The translations under genes and the position numbers were made by a program. Below, one piece after another: positions 35,024-43,405 of a DNA stretch of 64,000 nucleotides; position 1 is the stretch's first letter; each line of letters opens with the position of its first letter. The notes beneath the pieces are model-generated. The model was given only the letters and a program-made list of their open reading frames with translations. It searched no databases and was not told where the DNA came from. Source of the stretch: Gymnodinialimonas phycosphaerae (GTDB lineage: Bacteria; Pseudomonadota; Alphaproteobacteria; Rhodobacterales; Rhodobacteraceae); NCBI RefSeq assembly GCF_019195455.1, contig NZ_JAIMBW010000001.1, forward strand, positions 682,001 to 746,000, given 5' to 3'.

Positions 35024-37170
35024 TGTTTGGGGCGACGGGCCGGGCGCGCACCCAAAGCGTCTTGCAGCTTGAGGCCGCTGAATGCGGCGCGGCGTCCCTG
35101 GCCATGGTGCTGGGGTATTTCGGCCGCTTTGCGCCTTTGGATGAGTTGCGGACGCTGTGCGGCGTGTCGCGCGACGGGGCCAAGGCATCGTCGCTTCTGA
35201 AGGCCGCGCGCAGCTTCGGCTTGACCGCCAAGGGCCTCAAGGCTGAGCCGGAGGCGCTGCGCACGATGAAGGGCCCAATGATCGCCTTCGTGAATTTCAA
35301 CCACTTCCTTGTGGTCGAAGGTGTGCGGCGCAACCGGGTCTACATCAACGACCCCGCCTCGGGCCGCCGGGTCGAAACGCTGTCCGAGTTTTCGGACAGT
35401 TTCACCGGCGTGGTCCTGACGTTTGCCAAGGGCGAGGGCTTCAAGCGCGGCGACACGCGTCCGGCCCTGATCCCGTCGCTCCTACGCCGGATGCGCGGCT
35501 TTGGCGGCGCGCTGTTCTTTGCGTTCCTTGTGTCCCTGGCCCTTGTGGTGCCGGGCATTCTGGTGCCGTTTTTCTCGCAGATCTTTGTCGATTACATCCT
35601 CGTGCGGTCGTTGGAGGATTGGTTGGTGCCCTTGCTGATCGGCATGGGGCTGACGGCGGTGGCCCGCTTCATCCTGATCCAGCTTCAGGGCATGACGCTT
35701 CTGCGATTGGGCGAGGCGATGACGCTTAGGAATGGGCAAGACCTGTTCCAACACATGATGCGCCTGCCGATTGCCTTTTTCGAGCAACGCTTTTCCGGCG
35801 AGATCGCGGATCGTGTGCGCCTTAACGAAGACCTCGTGTCGCTTCTGACGGCGCAACTGACAGGCGCCGCCCTCAACGTCATCACGGCGACGCTGTTTCT
35901 GGTGGCGATGCTGACCTATCACCCGATGATCACCCTGGGGGTGGCGGGGTTGGCGGCGCTGAACGTGGTCATTCTGGCGGTCTCGACCCGCCTCATGTCC
36001 GAGAGGTTTCGCAAGATCTCGATCGAAAGCGGCAAGCTGACCGGGGCCAAGGTTGCGGGCCTCAAGGATATGGAGACGTTCAAGGCCTCGGGCGCGGAGG
36101 ACATGCTTTACACGCGCTGGACCGGGCTGTTGGCCAATCTAACCAATGGCACCCAGGCCGCCGCGCGCGCGTCTGCGTGGCTTTCGCCGCTTCCGGGGCT
36201 CGTCTCGATTATCATCGGGATTTTTGTGCTGATCGCGGGCGGTTACGCGGTGATGCAGGGGCAATTGACCTTGGGCGAGTTGGTTGCCCTGCAATCACTG
36301 GCTGCGTCCTTTGCCGCACCTGTCACGGGCCTTGCAGGCTTCGGGGCCGAGTTGCAGCAAGTCCGCTCCTTCACACAGCGCCTTGATGACATCATGGAGC
36401 AAGACCTTGATCCCGGATTTGCCGCTGACAGGCCGGTGCGGGCGGATGCAGTCCCCTCGGGCTCGGTGCAGTTGCGCGATGTGTCCTTCGGATACAGCCC
36501 GTTGGAAGCGCCTTTGCTGGACGGTTTGAACCTGTCGATGCACCCGGGGCAACGGGTGGCCTTGGTCGGGACCAGCGGGTCAGGCAAATCGACGCTGGGC
36601 AAGCTGATCACCGGCATGGCCTATCCCAGCGCCGGCACGGTCGAGATCGGCGGGCGGCCCCATGCCGGTTGGACCCGTGAGGCCTTGGCCGCGCGCCTGG
36701 CTTACGTCCGCCAGGATGTGGTGATGTTCAAAGGCACGGTGCGCGAAAACCTGACGTTGTGGGATGACACGATCCCGGAAACCGACCTGGTGCGCGCCGC
36801 CCATGATGCGCAGATCCACGCCACCATCGCGCAGCGCCCGGGCGGCTATGACGCCGAAATGACAGAGGGCGGCAAGAACTTCTCGGGCGGGGAACGGCAG
36901 CGGCTGGAGATTGCGCGCGCCTTGGCGACGAACCCGTCCGTCATCGTGTTGGACGAGGCGACTTCGGCGCTGGACGCCATGACCGAGCACCGGGTGATGG
37001 AGGCGATCCGGCGGCGCGGCACCACCGCTATTGTCATCGCCCACCGCCTGTCCGCGATCCGCGATTGTGACGAGATTATCGTCCTTGATCAGGGTCAGAT
37101 CGCCGAGCAGGGGCGCCACCAGGACCTGATGGCTGCCCGGGGCCTCTACGCCCATTTGATCGAGGCATAG
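35023..37170 (+). CDS. NHLP family peptide exporter: C39 peptidase / permease / ATPase
   Basis: This is a 715-residue transporter of the bacteriocin-processing type. The N-terminal C39 peptidase is complete: Gln15, Cys21 (AAECGAAS), His94 (NFNHFLVV) and Asp110 (YINDPASG). It should cut double-glycine leaders such as those at 31740-31994 and 40291-41038. A six-helix ABC exporter domain covers about 165-430. The ATPase has Walker A GTSGSGKST near 516, signature FSGGERQRLEIARAL near 624 and Walker B VIVLDEATSALD. It is the central component of the cluster and is co-translated with the HlyD protein. Confidence 0.9.
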   Translation: MFGATGRARTQSVLQLEAAECGAASLAMVLGYFGRFAPLDELRTLCGVSRDGAKASSLLKAARSFGLTAKGLKAEPEALRTMKGPMIAFVNFNHFLVVEGVRRNRVYINDPASGRRVETLSEFSDSFTGVVLTFAKGEGFKRGDTRPALIPSLLRRMRGFGGALFFAFLVSLALVVPGILVPFFSQIFVDYILVRSLEDWLVPLLIGMGLTAVARFILIQLQGMTLLRLGEAMTLRNGQDLFQHMMRLPIAFFEQRFSGEIADRVRLNEDLVSLLTAQLTGAALNVITATLFLVAMLTYHPMITLGVAGLAALNVVILAVSTRLMSERFRKISIESGKLTGAKVAGLKDMETFKASGAEDMLYTRWTGLLANLTNGTQAAARASAWLSPLPGLVSIIIGIFVLIAGGYAVMQGQLTLGELVALQSLAASFAAPVTGLAGFGAELQQVRSFTQRLDDIMEQDLDPGFAADRPVRADAVPSGSVQLRDVSFGYSPLEAPLLDGLNLSMHPGQRVALVGTSGSGKSTLGKLITGMAYPSAGTVEIGGRPHAGWTREALAARLAYVRQDVVMFKGTVRENLTLWDDTIPETDLVRAAHDAQIHATIAQRPGGYDAEMTEGGKNFSGGERQRLEIARALATNPSVIVLDEATSALDAMTEHRVMEAIRRRGTTAIVIAHRLSAIRDCDEIIVLDQGQIAEQGRHQDLMAARGLYAHLIEA

Positions 37171-37172
37171 GG

Positions 37173-39794
37173 ATGATGGATTTTCCCAACTCCACTGCGA
37201 ACACTCTCTCCCCCCTGACGGTGGACCGGGGCGCGCCGATCGTGCTGCCCATTGGGTCCATCGCCTGGGTAATCGAGGCCGGAGAGGTCGAGGTATATGT
37301 CGTTGGGGACACGGGGCGCGATTTTCTGGCCGAGTTATCGGTTGGCGACGGGCTGCTGGCGATGCGCGGCCCGGAAGATGTGCATTTGCAGATCGTGGCC
37401 ACCGAACCCGCGCGCCTGACCTCCCTTGACCAAAATGACCCTGCATTCAGCGCCGTGGCGCAGCAGTGGCTGGATCGCCTGACGGCTTTGATGCCCGGCC
37501 CGGACGCCACCGATCTGGACGCCGCCGCCTCGGACACCGCCGACCCGGACACCGCAGACTTGGAAACCTCAGACCTGGACGCCGTCGATATCGTGGACCC
37601 GTTCGAGGCGACCGAGGCGGCCATTGCGGCGCTGGCGCAAGACTACGCACAGGGCCGGGAAGGGGAGGACGCACGCCTCGTGTCGCGCCTGTCCCGCGGC
37701 ACGGCCGACGACGATGTGCCCGCCAACCGCACGGCGGCAGCGCTGGGTGCCATCGCGCAATCGCTGGGGGTGCCGATGGAGGCGGGCAGCCTGGCCGCGT
37801 TGCGTGCCGACGGGCAGGTGCCGTCCCTGTGCCGCCGCGCGGGACTGCGCGCGCGCGCCGTCGTGCTAGAGGCTGGATGGCACAAGCGCGACCAAGGCCC
37901 GCTCTTGATTCGCCGCAGCGACACGTCCCACGCGCCCGCCACGCCCGGGGGGGGCGAGGCCCTGATTTGGGACGGTCGCCGCTACCGTGACCCGGACGGC
38001 GTGCGCCTGAGCGCGCGCGCGGCGGAGGATGTCGACCACGTGGCCTACACCGTCTCGGCCCCGCTGCCCGAGGACGTCTTGGGCTTCTGGTCCCTCGCGC
38101 GCTACGTGCTGCGCACCAGCAACCGGCGCGACGGCATGGTGGCGGCCTTCGCGGCGCTGATCATGGCGGGGCTCGGTGTCCTGACGCCGCTGGCCATCGT
38201 CTGGCTTTTGTCCGACATCGTGCCTGCGGGCATGGTGGGGCTCTTGTTTGGCGTGGCCGTCGCCCTCGGCGTGGCGGCGCTGTTTTCCACGCTGCTCAGC
38301 ACCGCGCAAAGTCTGGCCGTCACCCGCCTTGGCGGGGCAGGGGCCGTGGCGCTGGATTCAGCGGTGACGGACCGTCTGCTGAGGCTGCCAACGAGCTTCT
38401 TCAAGGGCTACGCGCCGGGCGACCTGAACCAACGCATCGGCCACCTGCAACAGATGCGCGGCCTTGTGATCTCCATCGCGTTCAGCGCTGTGCTGACGAC
38501 CGTCCTGTCGCTGGTCTATCTGGCCGTCCTGCTGACGTATGATCCGCAATTGGCGCTGATCGGGGTTGGCCTTGTGGCCGTCTATATCGTCGCCGTGGCC
38601 ATCGCGCGGGTGTTGCAGATGGGGCCGCTGCGCGAAGCGGCAGCGCTGGATGGCGATATCTCGGCGCTGACCTATGAAACGCTGGACGGGGTCGCCAAGC
38701 TGCGCGCCTCTGCCGCCGAGGATCGCGCCATTGCTCGCTGGTTGGATGTCTATGCCAAGGAACGCGCGGTGCAGATCAAGGCCGGCAAGATCGGGGTGGG
38801 ATTTGGCGCGTTCTCGGACGCGTATCAGACCATCACCTTGATGATCCTCTTCGCGGGGGCTGGCGCCTTGGCGGCAGCGGACGCCCCGGCGGGTGTCTTC
38901 ATCGGCTTTCTGGCCGCCTTCGGGGCGTTCCAGGGGGCTTTCATCGGCCTGTCGTCGGCGCTGCTGGAGATCTACGCAGCCCAACCCCTGATGGACCGTG
39001 CACGCCCCATCCTTGAGGCCGCCCCCGAGGTCGCGTTGGGGCGCAAGGACCCCGGTGTCCTGCGCGGCGAACTGGAGGCCTCGGGCCTGACCTTCGCCTA
39101 CCAGCCGGGAAGTGCGCCGGTGCTGAACCGCTTGGATTTCAAGGTCAAACCCGGTCAGCACATGGCCGTTGTCGGCGCATCTGGGTCCGGTAAATCGACA
39201 CTTCTGCGCCTGTTGCTGGGGTTCGAATCCCCCCAGACCGGCACCATCCTTTACGATGGGCAGGAACTCAGCCACCTCGACCTGACCCGCGTGCGCGGCC
39301 AGATCGGCGTGGTGCTGCAAGCCTCCGAGTTGTTCGCGGGGTCGATCCTCGACAACATTCGCGGGGCTTCGGACACGGATCTTGAAGACTGCCTGCGCGC
39401 CGCCGATCAGGCCGGGCTGTCGCGGGATCTGGAATACTTCGCCATGGGCATCCACACGCCGATCACCGAAGGCGCCAGCACGCTGTCGGGCGGGCAGCGC
39501 CAGCGCATCCTGATCGCGCGGGCCTTGGCGGCCAAGCCCAACATCCTGTTCTTTGACGAGGCGACCTCGGCGCTGGATAACGCCACGCAGGCCGTCGTGT
39601 CAGAAACGCTCGATCGGCTTCAGGTCACGCGCATCACCATCGCGCATCGCCTGTCCACCGTGCGCCACGCGGACCAGATCTGCGTGTTGGAAGACGGGAA
39701 ATTCGTCGAACAGGGGCGGTTTGACGATCTCATGGCCCAGAACGGGCGCTTCGCTGACTTGGCGCGACGGCAATTGACGGAAGAGGACGTGTGA
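37173..39794 (+). CDS. NHLP family exporter, second permease/ATPase subunit
   Basis: The 873 residues comprise an N-terminal cupin-like domain (about 1-100; IAWVIEAGEVEVYVV), a strongly acidic linker (about 108-150) of five-residue repeats, and a degenerate C39-like region (about 150-290) without catalytic Cys. An exporter membrane domain (about 310-600) and an ATPase with Walker A GASGSGKST near 668, signature [15 protein letters not shown] near 770 and Walker B ILFFDEATSALD follow. This is the layout of the second ABC protein of NHLM bacteriocin systems, thought to pair with the peptidase-bearing subunit. It overlaps the next gene by one base. Confidence 0.85.
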   Translation: MMDFPNSTANTLSPLTVDRGAPIVLPIGSIAWVIEAGEVEVYVVGDTGRDFLAELSVGDGLLAMRGPEDVHLQIVATEPARLTSLDQNDPAFSAVAQQWLDRLTALMPGPDATDLDAAASDTADPDTADLETSDLDAVDIVDPFEATEAAIAALAQDYAQGREGEDARLVSRLSRGTADDDVPANRTAAALGAIAQSLGVPMEAGSLAALRADGQVPSLCRRAGLRARAVVLEAGWHKRDQGPLLIRRSDTSHAPATPGGGEALIWDGRRYRDPDGVRLSARAAEDVDHVAYTVSAPLPEDVLGFWSLARYVLRTSNRRDGMVAAFAALIMAGLGVLTPLAIVWLLSDIVPAGMVGLLFGVAVALGVAALFSTLLSTAQSLAVTRLGGAGAVALDSAVTDRLLRLPTSFFKGYAPGDLNQRIGHLQQMRGLVISIAFSAVLTTVLSLVYLAVLLTYDPQLALIGVGLVAVYIVAVAIARVLQMGPLREAAALDGDISALTYETLDGVAKLRASAAEDRAIARWLDVYAKERAVQIKAGKIGVGFGAFSDAYQTITLMILFAGAGALAAADAPAGVFIGFLAAFGAFQGAFIGLSSALLEIYAAQPLMDRARPILEAAPEVALGRKDPGVLRGELEASGLTFAYQPGSAPVLNRLDFKVKPGQHMAVVGASGSGKSTLLRLLLGFESPQTGTILYDGQELSHLDLTRVRGQIGVVLQASELFAGSILDNIRGASDTDLEDCLRAADQAGLSRDLEYFAMGIHTPITEGASTLSGGQRQRILIARALAAKPNILFFDEATSALDNATQAVVSETLDRLQVTRITIAHRLSTVRHADQICVLEDGKFVEQGRFDDLMAQNGRFADLARRQLTEEDV
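37509..37602 (+). repeat. 15-base tandem repeat encoding acidic pentads
   Basis: About six imperfect copies of a 15-base unit run through the linker of the second NHLP exporter subunit, encoding pentads such as ATDLD, AAASD, TADPD, TADLE, TSDLD and AVDIV. Copies differ mainly at third positions, so the repeat is old rather than freshly expanded, but its length could vary between strains. Confidence 0.6.
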
Positions 39795-40294
39795 TGCGCA
39801 AGGGGTTGATTATCTTGGGCGATCTGAAGGATCAGGACCTGATCTGGCTGTCGCAGAACGGCACGCTGCGGCGGCTCTCGGCAGGCGACCGTCTGATCAC
39901 GGAGGGGGAGCAGGTGAGCGATCTGTTCATCATCACCGAAGGCGGCTGCGACGTCACGGTGCAGGGGGCCCGCGTCGCGCAGCTTGGCGTCGGCGATATC
40001 ATGGGCGAGATGTCGTTCGTGGAAAAGGCGGGCGCCAGCGCCACGATCACGGTGGCGGAGGCCTCGCGCGTTCTGGCCGTCCCGCAAAAGGCGCTACTGG
40101 CGCAGTTTCGCGATGACGAAGGCTTTGCCGCCCGCTTCTACCGCGCGTTGGCGGTGTTCCTGTCGGATCGCTTGCGGTCCATGGCACCGGGTGCGGACGC
40201 GGACGAGCTGGACGAGGGCCTGTTGGACACGCTGCATGTCGCAGGCGACCGGATGCTACGCTTGATCAGCCTGTTGGAAGGGCAGCAGCGCTAG
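39794..40294 (+). CDS. Cyclic-nucleotide-binding-fold protein of the export operon
   Basis: This 166-residue single-domain protein matches the CAP-type ligand fold: an RLSAGDRLITEGEQVSDLFIITEG segment, then GDIMGEMSFVEKAGASATITV. The conserved Glu of the phosphate-binding cassette is present (GEMSF), but the Arg that contacts the cyclic phosphate in CAP is replaced (GASATI), and there is no DNA-binding domain. It may bind another ligand or have a structural role. The ATG at 39794 overlaps the upstream stop; a GTG one codon earlier is possible. Its TAG shares CTAG with the convergent peptide gene at 40291. Confidence 0.8.
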   Translation: MRKGLIILGDLKDQDLIWLSQNGTLRRLSAGDRLITEGEQVSDLFIITEGGCDVTVQGARVAQLGVGDIMGEMSFVEKAGASATITVAEASRVLAVPQKALLAQFRDDEGFAARFYRALAVFLSDRLRSMAPGADADELDEGLLDTLHVAGDRMLRLISLLEGQQR

Positions 40295-40521
40295 ATTTCG
40301 TTATCGCCCGCTTGGGCCACGATGTTCTTCTCGGTCTCGCCGATGTAGGGCTTCCGGCCATCGCGCGACAGGATCATGCCTTTGCGATCCACGCTCCGGC
40401 GCAGTTTCATGGACTCCCCCGCGATATCGCCGATCTTGAGGTAGCCGCCGGTGACGGAGTCGAGCTCTTCCGCCGTGAGGTCTTCGACCTGTGGCTTTGC
40501 GGGTTTCGTGGTGTCGGTCAT
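40291..40521 (-). CDS. Double-glycine leader peptide precursor 2
   Basis: This 76-residue precursor has a TAGGAGAT Shine-Dalgarno. The leader ends VEDLTAEELDSVTGG at residue 26. The predicted mature 50 residues begin YLKIGDIAGESMKL, are rich in Lys, Arg, Asp and Glu, contain no Cys, and end NIVAQAGDNEI. That tail nearly repeats the end of precursor 3 (RIVAQSGDGSI). It lies on the minus strand, convergent with and overlapping the export operon by four bases. The mature peptide family is unknown to me; it is not Cys/Ser/Thr-rich as a lanthipeptide would be. Confidence 0.8.
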   Translation of the reverse strand: MTDTTKPAKPQVEDLTAEELDSVTGGYLKIGDIAGESMKLRRSVDRKGMILSRDGRKPYIGETEKNIVAQAGDNEI

Positions 40522-40579
40522 GGGATATCTCCTATGGTCACTGAGAGGGGATTTCGCCGTCAGCGCAACAAGCGCCGCG

Positions 40580-40774
40580 CTAGATGCTGCCGTCGCCCGA
40601 TTGGGCCACGATGCGCTTGTCGCGCGGGGCGCGCTTCACCGCGTCCGCCTCGTCAAACTGCAAGACGGCCTTGCTGTCCCGCGCGGCTTGCACGGCGGGC
40701 AGCAGAAGGCCACCGCCCTGAACGCCATCAAGGTCCGTGTCGGTCAGGTCGTTGGTTTCGGGTTTATCGGTCAT
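40580..40774 (-). CDS. Double-glycine leader peptide precursor 3
   Basis: This is a 64-residue precursor with AAAGGAT upstream of the ATG. The leader ends NDLTDTDLDGVQGG at residue 21. The predicted mature 43 residues start GLLLPAVQAARDSKAVL, which could form an amphipathic helix, and end KRIVAQSGDGSI, matching precursor 2's tail. No Cys is present. It stands 58 bases upstream of precursor 2 on the same strand, so it is likely co-transcribed with it. Confidence 0.8.
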   Translation of the reverse strand: MTDKPETNDLTDTDLDGVQGGGLLLPAVQAARDSKAVLQFDEADAVKRAPRDKRIVAQSGDGSI

Positions 40775-40849
40775 GGCATCGATCCTTTAAATAAAGCCCA
40801 ACCGCGCCACCCGAAAATCGAATGGCGCGCGTGGTGTGATCGCCTGCGA

Positions 40850-41038
40850 TCAATTCTCCATCGTGATCTTGAGATAACCGTCGCCATCGCGCTGTTGCTT
40901 CAGGCCTTTGCCGTCGGCGCCTTTCAAGTGGGCTTCGCCCGAGTCCTTGCGAACGGTCCATTCGATTTTCTCATAGCCGCCCTGAACGTCGTCCAGATCT
41001 GCGTCGGTGAGAGTTTCGGTTTTCGCTTTGTCAGTCAT
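40850..41038 (-). CDS. Double-glycine leader peptide precursor 4
   Basis: This is a 62-residue precursor with GAAGGA upstream of the ATG. The leader ends ETLTDADLDDVQGG at residue 21. The predicted mature 41 residues begin YEKIEWTVRKDSGEAH and end GDGYLKITMEN, alternating charged and hydrophobic residues in a way that suggests beta strands. It lacks the IVAQ tail of precursors 2 and 3 but shares their leader almost residue for residue. As the first of three tandem peptide genes, it probably has the common promoter, in the 41039-41289 spacer. Confidence 0.8.
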   Translation of the reverse strand: MTDKAKTETLTDADLDDVQGGYEKIEWTVRKDSGEAHLKGADGKGLKQQRDGDGYLKITMEN

Positions 41039-41289
41039 TTAAAAGTCCTTCAGTCTTCAATTTCGATGAACATACAAAGCTACAATACTCCATTTCGCGC
41101 AACGAAGGGAGTCCGGTCTTGACAATGAAACGAATCTGATACTCAGGGACGCAATCCGCGCCTGGCGGCGTGCTTGTGGCCATTGTCCGCCGCTCTCTTC
41201 TCTTGATCCCGGGTGTCGTCTGGCATCCGGCACTGGCGTGGGGCTTACGGGGTTTGCAAAGCGCACAAGATTTGGTCATCTTGTGCGAT

Positions 41290-42420
41290 ATGGAAATCCT
41301 GAGTGTCAGTCACAGCGGCTTTTTGGTTGCGATGTCCTGTGTCGTGGCGCTTGTGGCGGGATTCACAGGCCTGTCGCTGACGCGCGACCTCTCGAAAAAG
41401 CCGCTGTTCCAGAAGAAGGCGTCGATCGCGCTGGCGGCGGTGGCCCTTGGGGGCGGCATCTGGGCGATGCATTTCGTCGCCATGTTGGGGCTGAAGATGC
41501 CAATCCCATTCTATTATGACGCGGCGATCACGCTGGTCTCGGCGCTTTGTGCGATCTTGCTGGTGGGGGCGGCCCTGATCTTGCTGCATTTTACCGAGCG
41601 CACGCCTGTGATGATTGCGGCAGCGGGGGCGATCGTTGGGGTGGGCGTCCTGGTGATGCACTACATCGGGATGGCGGGATTGGAGATGTGCCGCGCCACC
41701 TACACGGTGCCGGGGGTCGTCTTCTCGTCGGTCGTGGCGATCGGGCTGTGCATGCTGGCGTTCTGGATCGCCTACGGACAGCGGACCAAACGCAATATCG
41801 TGCTGGGGACGATCTGCTTTGCGATTGCGGTGTGCTCGGTGCATTTTCTGGCGGTGTCGGGCACCCGTTTCGTTGCAGAGCCAAGCGTGGCCGAGTTCGG
41901 CCCCGCCATGAGCAATGAGACGCTGGCGCTTGGGGTGATCTTCTTCAGCTTTGTGATCTTCGGGGCCTGCCTTTGGGTCAGCGTAACGTATCTGGTCCCC
42001 GCTGAGGCCGCGTCCCGCGCGCCCGAAAACCAGCCCACAGCCGCCGCGGTGCCCAATGCGCGCGGCCATGGCCTTCAAATCCCTTGCGAGCGGGATGGCG
42101 CCAAGGTTTTCATCCGCTCCGACGATGTTCTCTTCGTGCGGGCCGATGGCCATTACACACAGATCTACACCGGGTCCGAGCGGTTGTTTTGCGCGTGGCC
42201 CGTGACCGAGGCGTGCAAGCGCCTTCTGCCTGTCGGGTTCTTGCAGACGCACCGCAGCTATCTGGTCAATCCGGCCCGCGTCTCGCGGTTCGAGAGGACC
42301 AAGGACAAGGGGCGGTGCATCTTCGAGGGCGACGGCATGCCGCCCGCCCCGGTCAGCCGCTCCAAGCTGAAGCTGATCCAAGATGCGCTGACACTACAGG
42401 CCGGCGCAATTGGTGCGTGA
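41290..42420 (+). CDS. coxC: MHYT-domain membrane sensor with LytTR DNA-binding domain (CoxC-like)
   Basis: The 376-residue protein has seven predicted helices in residues 10-235 with three MHYT-type motifs: MHF at 60-62, MHY at 123-125 and VHF at 184-186. A LytTR domain follows at about 265-365 (DDVLFVRADGHYTQIYT and FLQTHRSYLVNP). CoxC and CoxH of Afipia (Oligotropha) carboxidovorans have this same architecture, and coxMSL follows 117 bases downstream, so a CO- or redox-responsive role on the cox genes is likely. MHYT His/Met residues are thought to bind copper or gas-sensing metal. The ATG at 41290 lacks a strong Shine-Dalgarno, so the start is uncertain. It also borders the peptide genes. 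Confidence 0.8.
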   Translation: MEILSVSHSGFLVAMSCVVALVAGFTGLSLTRDLSKKPLFQKKASIALAAVALGGGIWAMHFVAMLGLKMPIPFYYDAAITLVSALCAILLVGAALILLHFTERTPVMIAAAGAIVGVGVLVMHYIGMAGLEMCRATYTVPGVVFSSVVAIGLCMLAFWIAYGQRTKRNIVLGTICFAIAVCSVHFLAVSGTRFVAEPSVAEFGPAMSNETLALGVIFFSFVIFGACLWVSVTYLVPAEAASRAPENQPTAAAVPNARGHGLQIPCERDGAKVFIRSDDVLFVRADGHYTQIYTGSERLFCAWPVTEACKRLLPVGFLQTHRSYLVNPARVSRFERTKDKGRCIFEGDGMPPAPVSRSKLKLIQDALTLQAGAIGA

Positions 42421-42537
42421 GCGGGCGCATTTCGTGCAAAAGAGCAGTATTTCATTGATTTTCTAGTGCCCTCGCATGCCTTGGTATGCAGCTTCTCCTT
42501 CAAGCCAGAACATTCGCTTCAAGGGAGGAGAAAGCCG
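42421..42537 (+). promoter_or_regulatory. coxM promoter region with imperfect palindrome
   Basis: An inverted repeat GCATGCC-TT-GGTATGC with one mismatch lies at 42474-42489. CATTTCGTGCAA (42428-42439) resembles CATTTCGCGCAA in the spacer before coxC (41091-41102). These are candidate sites for the LytTR regulator. GGGAGGAG precedes the coxM ATG. Confidence 0.4.
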
Positions 42538-43392
42538 ATGATTCCAGCGGCATTTGACTATTATCGCCCCAAGGACATGGACGGCGTGCTGTCTATTCTT
42601 GAAGAACACGGAGACGATGCGCGCGTCATGGCGGGGGGGCACAGCCTGATCCCGATGATGAAGTTGCGCATGGCCGACGTGCCGCATCTGATCGATCTTC
42701 AGGATGTGGGCGGCATGTCCGATATCGAGATCGGCGGCGACGCGATTTCGATCGGCGCCATGGTCACCCAGGCGGACATCATCGACCACGGCCCCCTGGC
42801 CGAGGCGGCGCCGATCCTGCGTGAGGCGGCCTTGCAGATCGCCGATCCCCAGGTGCGCTACATGGGCACCGTCGGCGGCAATGTCGCCAATGGCGACCCC
42901 GGCAACGACATGCCCGGCCTGATGCAGTGCCTGGATGCGGTGTTCACCGTCGTCGGGCGCGGTGGTCCCCGCGATATCCCGGCTCGGGACTTCTACGAGG
43001 CGGCCTACATGACCGCCCGCGAGGACGACGAAGTTCTGACCAAGGTCACGCTTCCGATGCCAAGGGGCGGCTACGCCTACGAGAAGCAGAAGCGCAAGAT
43101 TGGTGATTATGCCACTGCCGCCGCCGCCGTGCAGATCGTCAAGGAAGGTGACACCTGCGCCTCGGCAGCGATCGCGATGACCAACCTCAGCGACACGCCG
43201 ATCTATTCCGAAGCGGCCGGTGCTGCGCTGGTCGGCACCTCGCTGGACGATGCAGCCCTCAAGGCGGCTCTGGCAGCGATGTTGGGCGACATCGACCCGA
43301 CCGAGGACAACCGCGGCCCCGTCGCATTCAAGAACCATGTGGCGGGCGTCATTCTGCGCCGCGCCATCGAGCGCGCCTGGTCGCGGGCGTAA
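42538..43392 (+). CDS. coxM: Aerobic CO dehydrogenase medium (FAD) subunit
   Basis: This is a 284-residue flavoprotein of the xanthine dehydrogenase FAD-subunit family. The FAD-binding motifs [11 protein letters not shown] (about 33-43) and [14 protein letters not shown] (about 111-124) are both present. Start at 42538 after GGGAGGAG. It carries electrons from the iron-sulfur subunit to the respiratory chain. The M-S-L gene order is that of form I (true) CO dehydrogenases. The gene ends 13 bases before coxS. Confidence 0.92.
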   Translation: MIPAAFDYYRPKDMDGVLSILEEHGDDARVMAGGHSLIPMMKLRMADVPHLIDLQDVGGMSDIEIGGDAISIGAMVTQADIIDHGPLAEAAPILREAALQIADPQVRYMGTVGGNVANGDPGNDMPGLMQCLDAVFTVVGRGGPRDIPARDFYEAAYMTAREDDEVLTKVTLPMPRGGYAYEKQKRKIGDYATAAAAVQIVKEGDTCASAAIAMTNLSDTPIYSEAAGAALVGTSLDDAALKAALAAMLGDIDPTEDNRGPVAFKNHVAGVILRRAIERAWSRA

Positions 43393-43405
43393 GGGAGGAA
43401 AGCAG

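Noticed and set aside
41245..42381. 378-codon minus-strand open frame
   Set aside because: Shadow of the MHYT-LytTR regulator; composition is Arg/His/Asp-rich with no domain.
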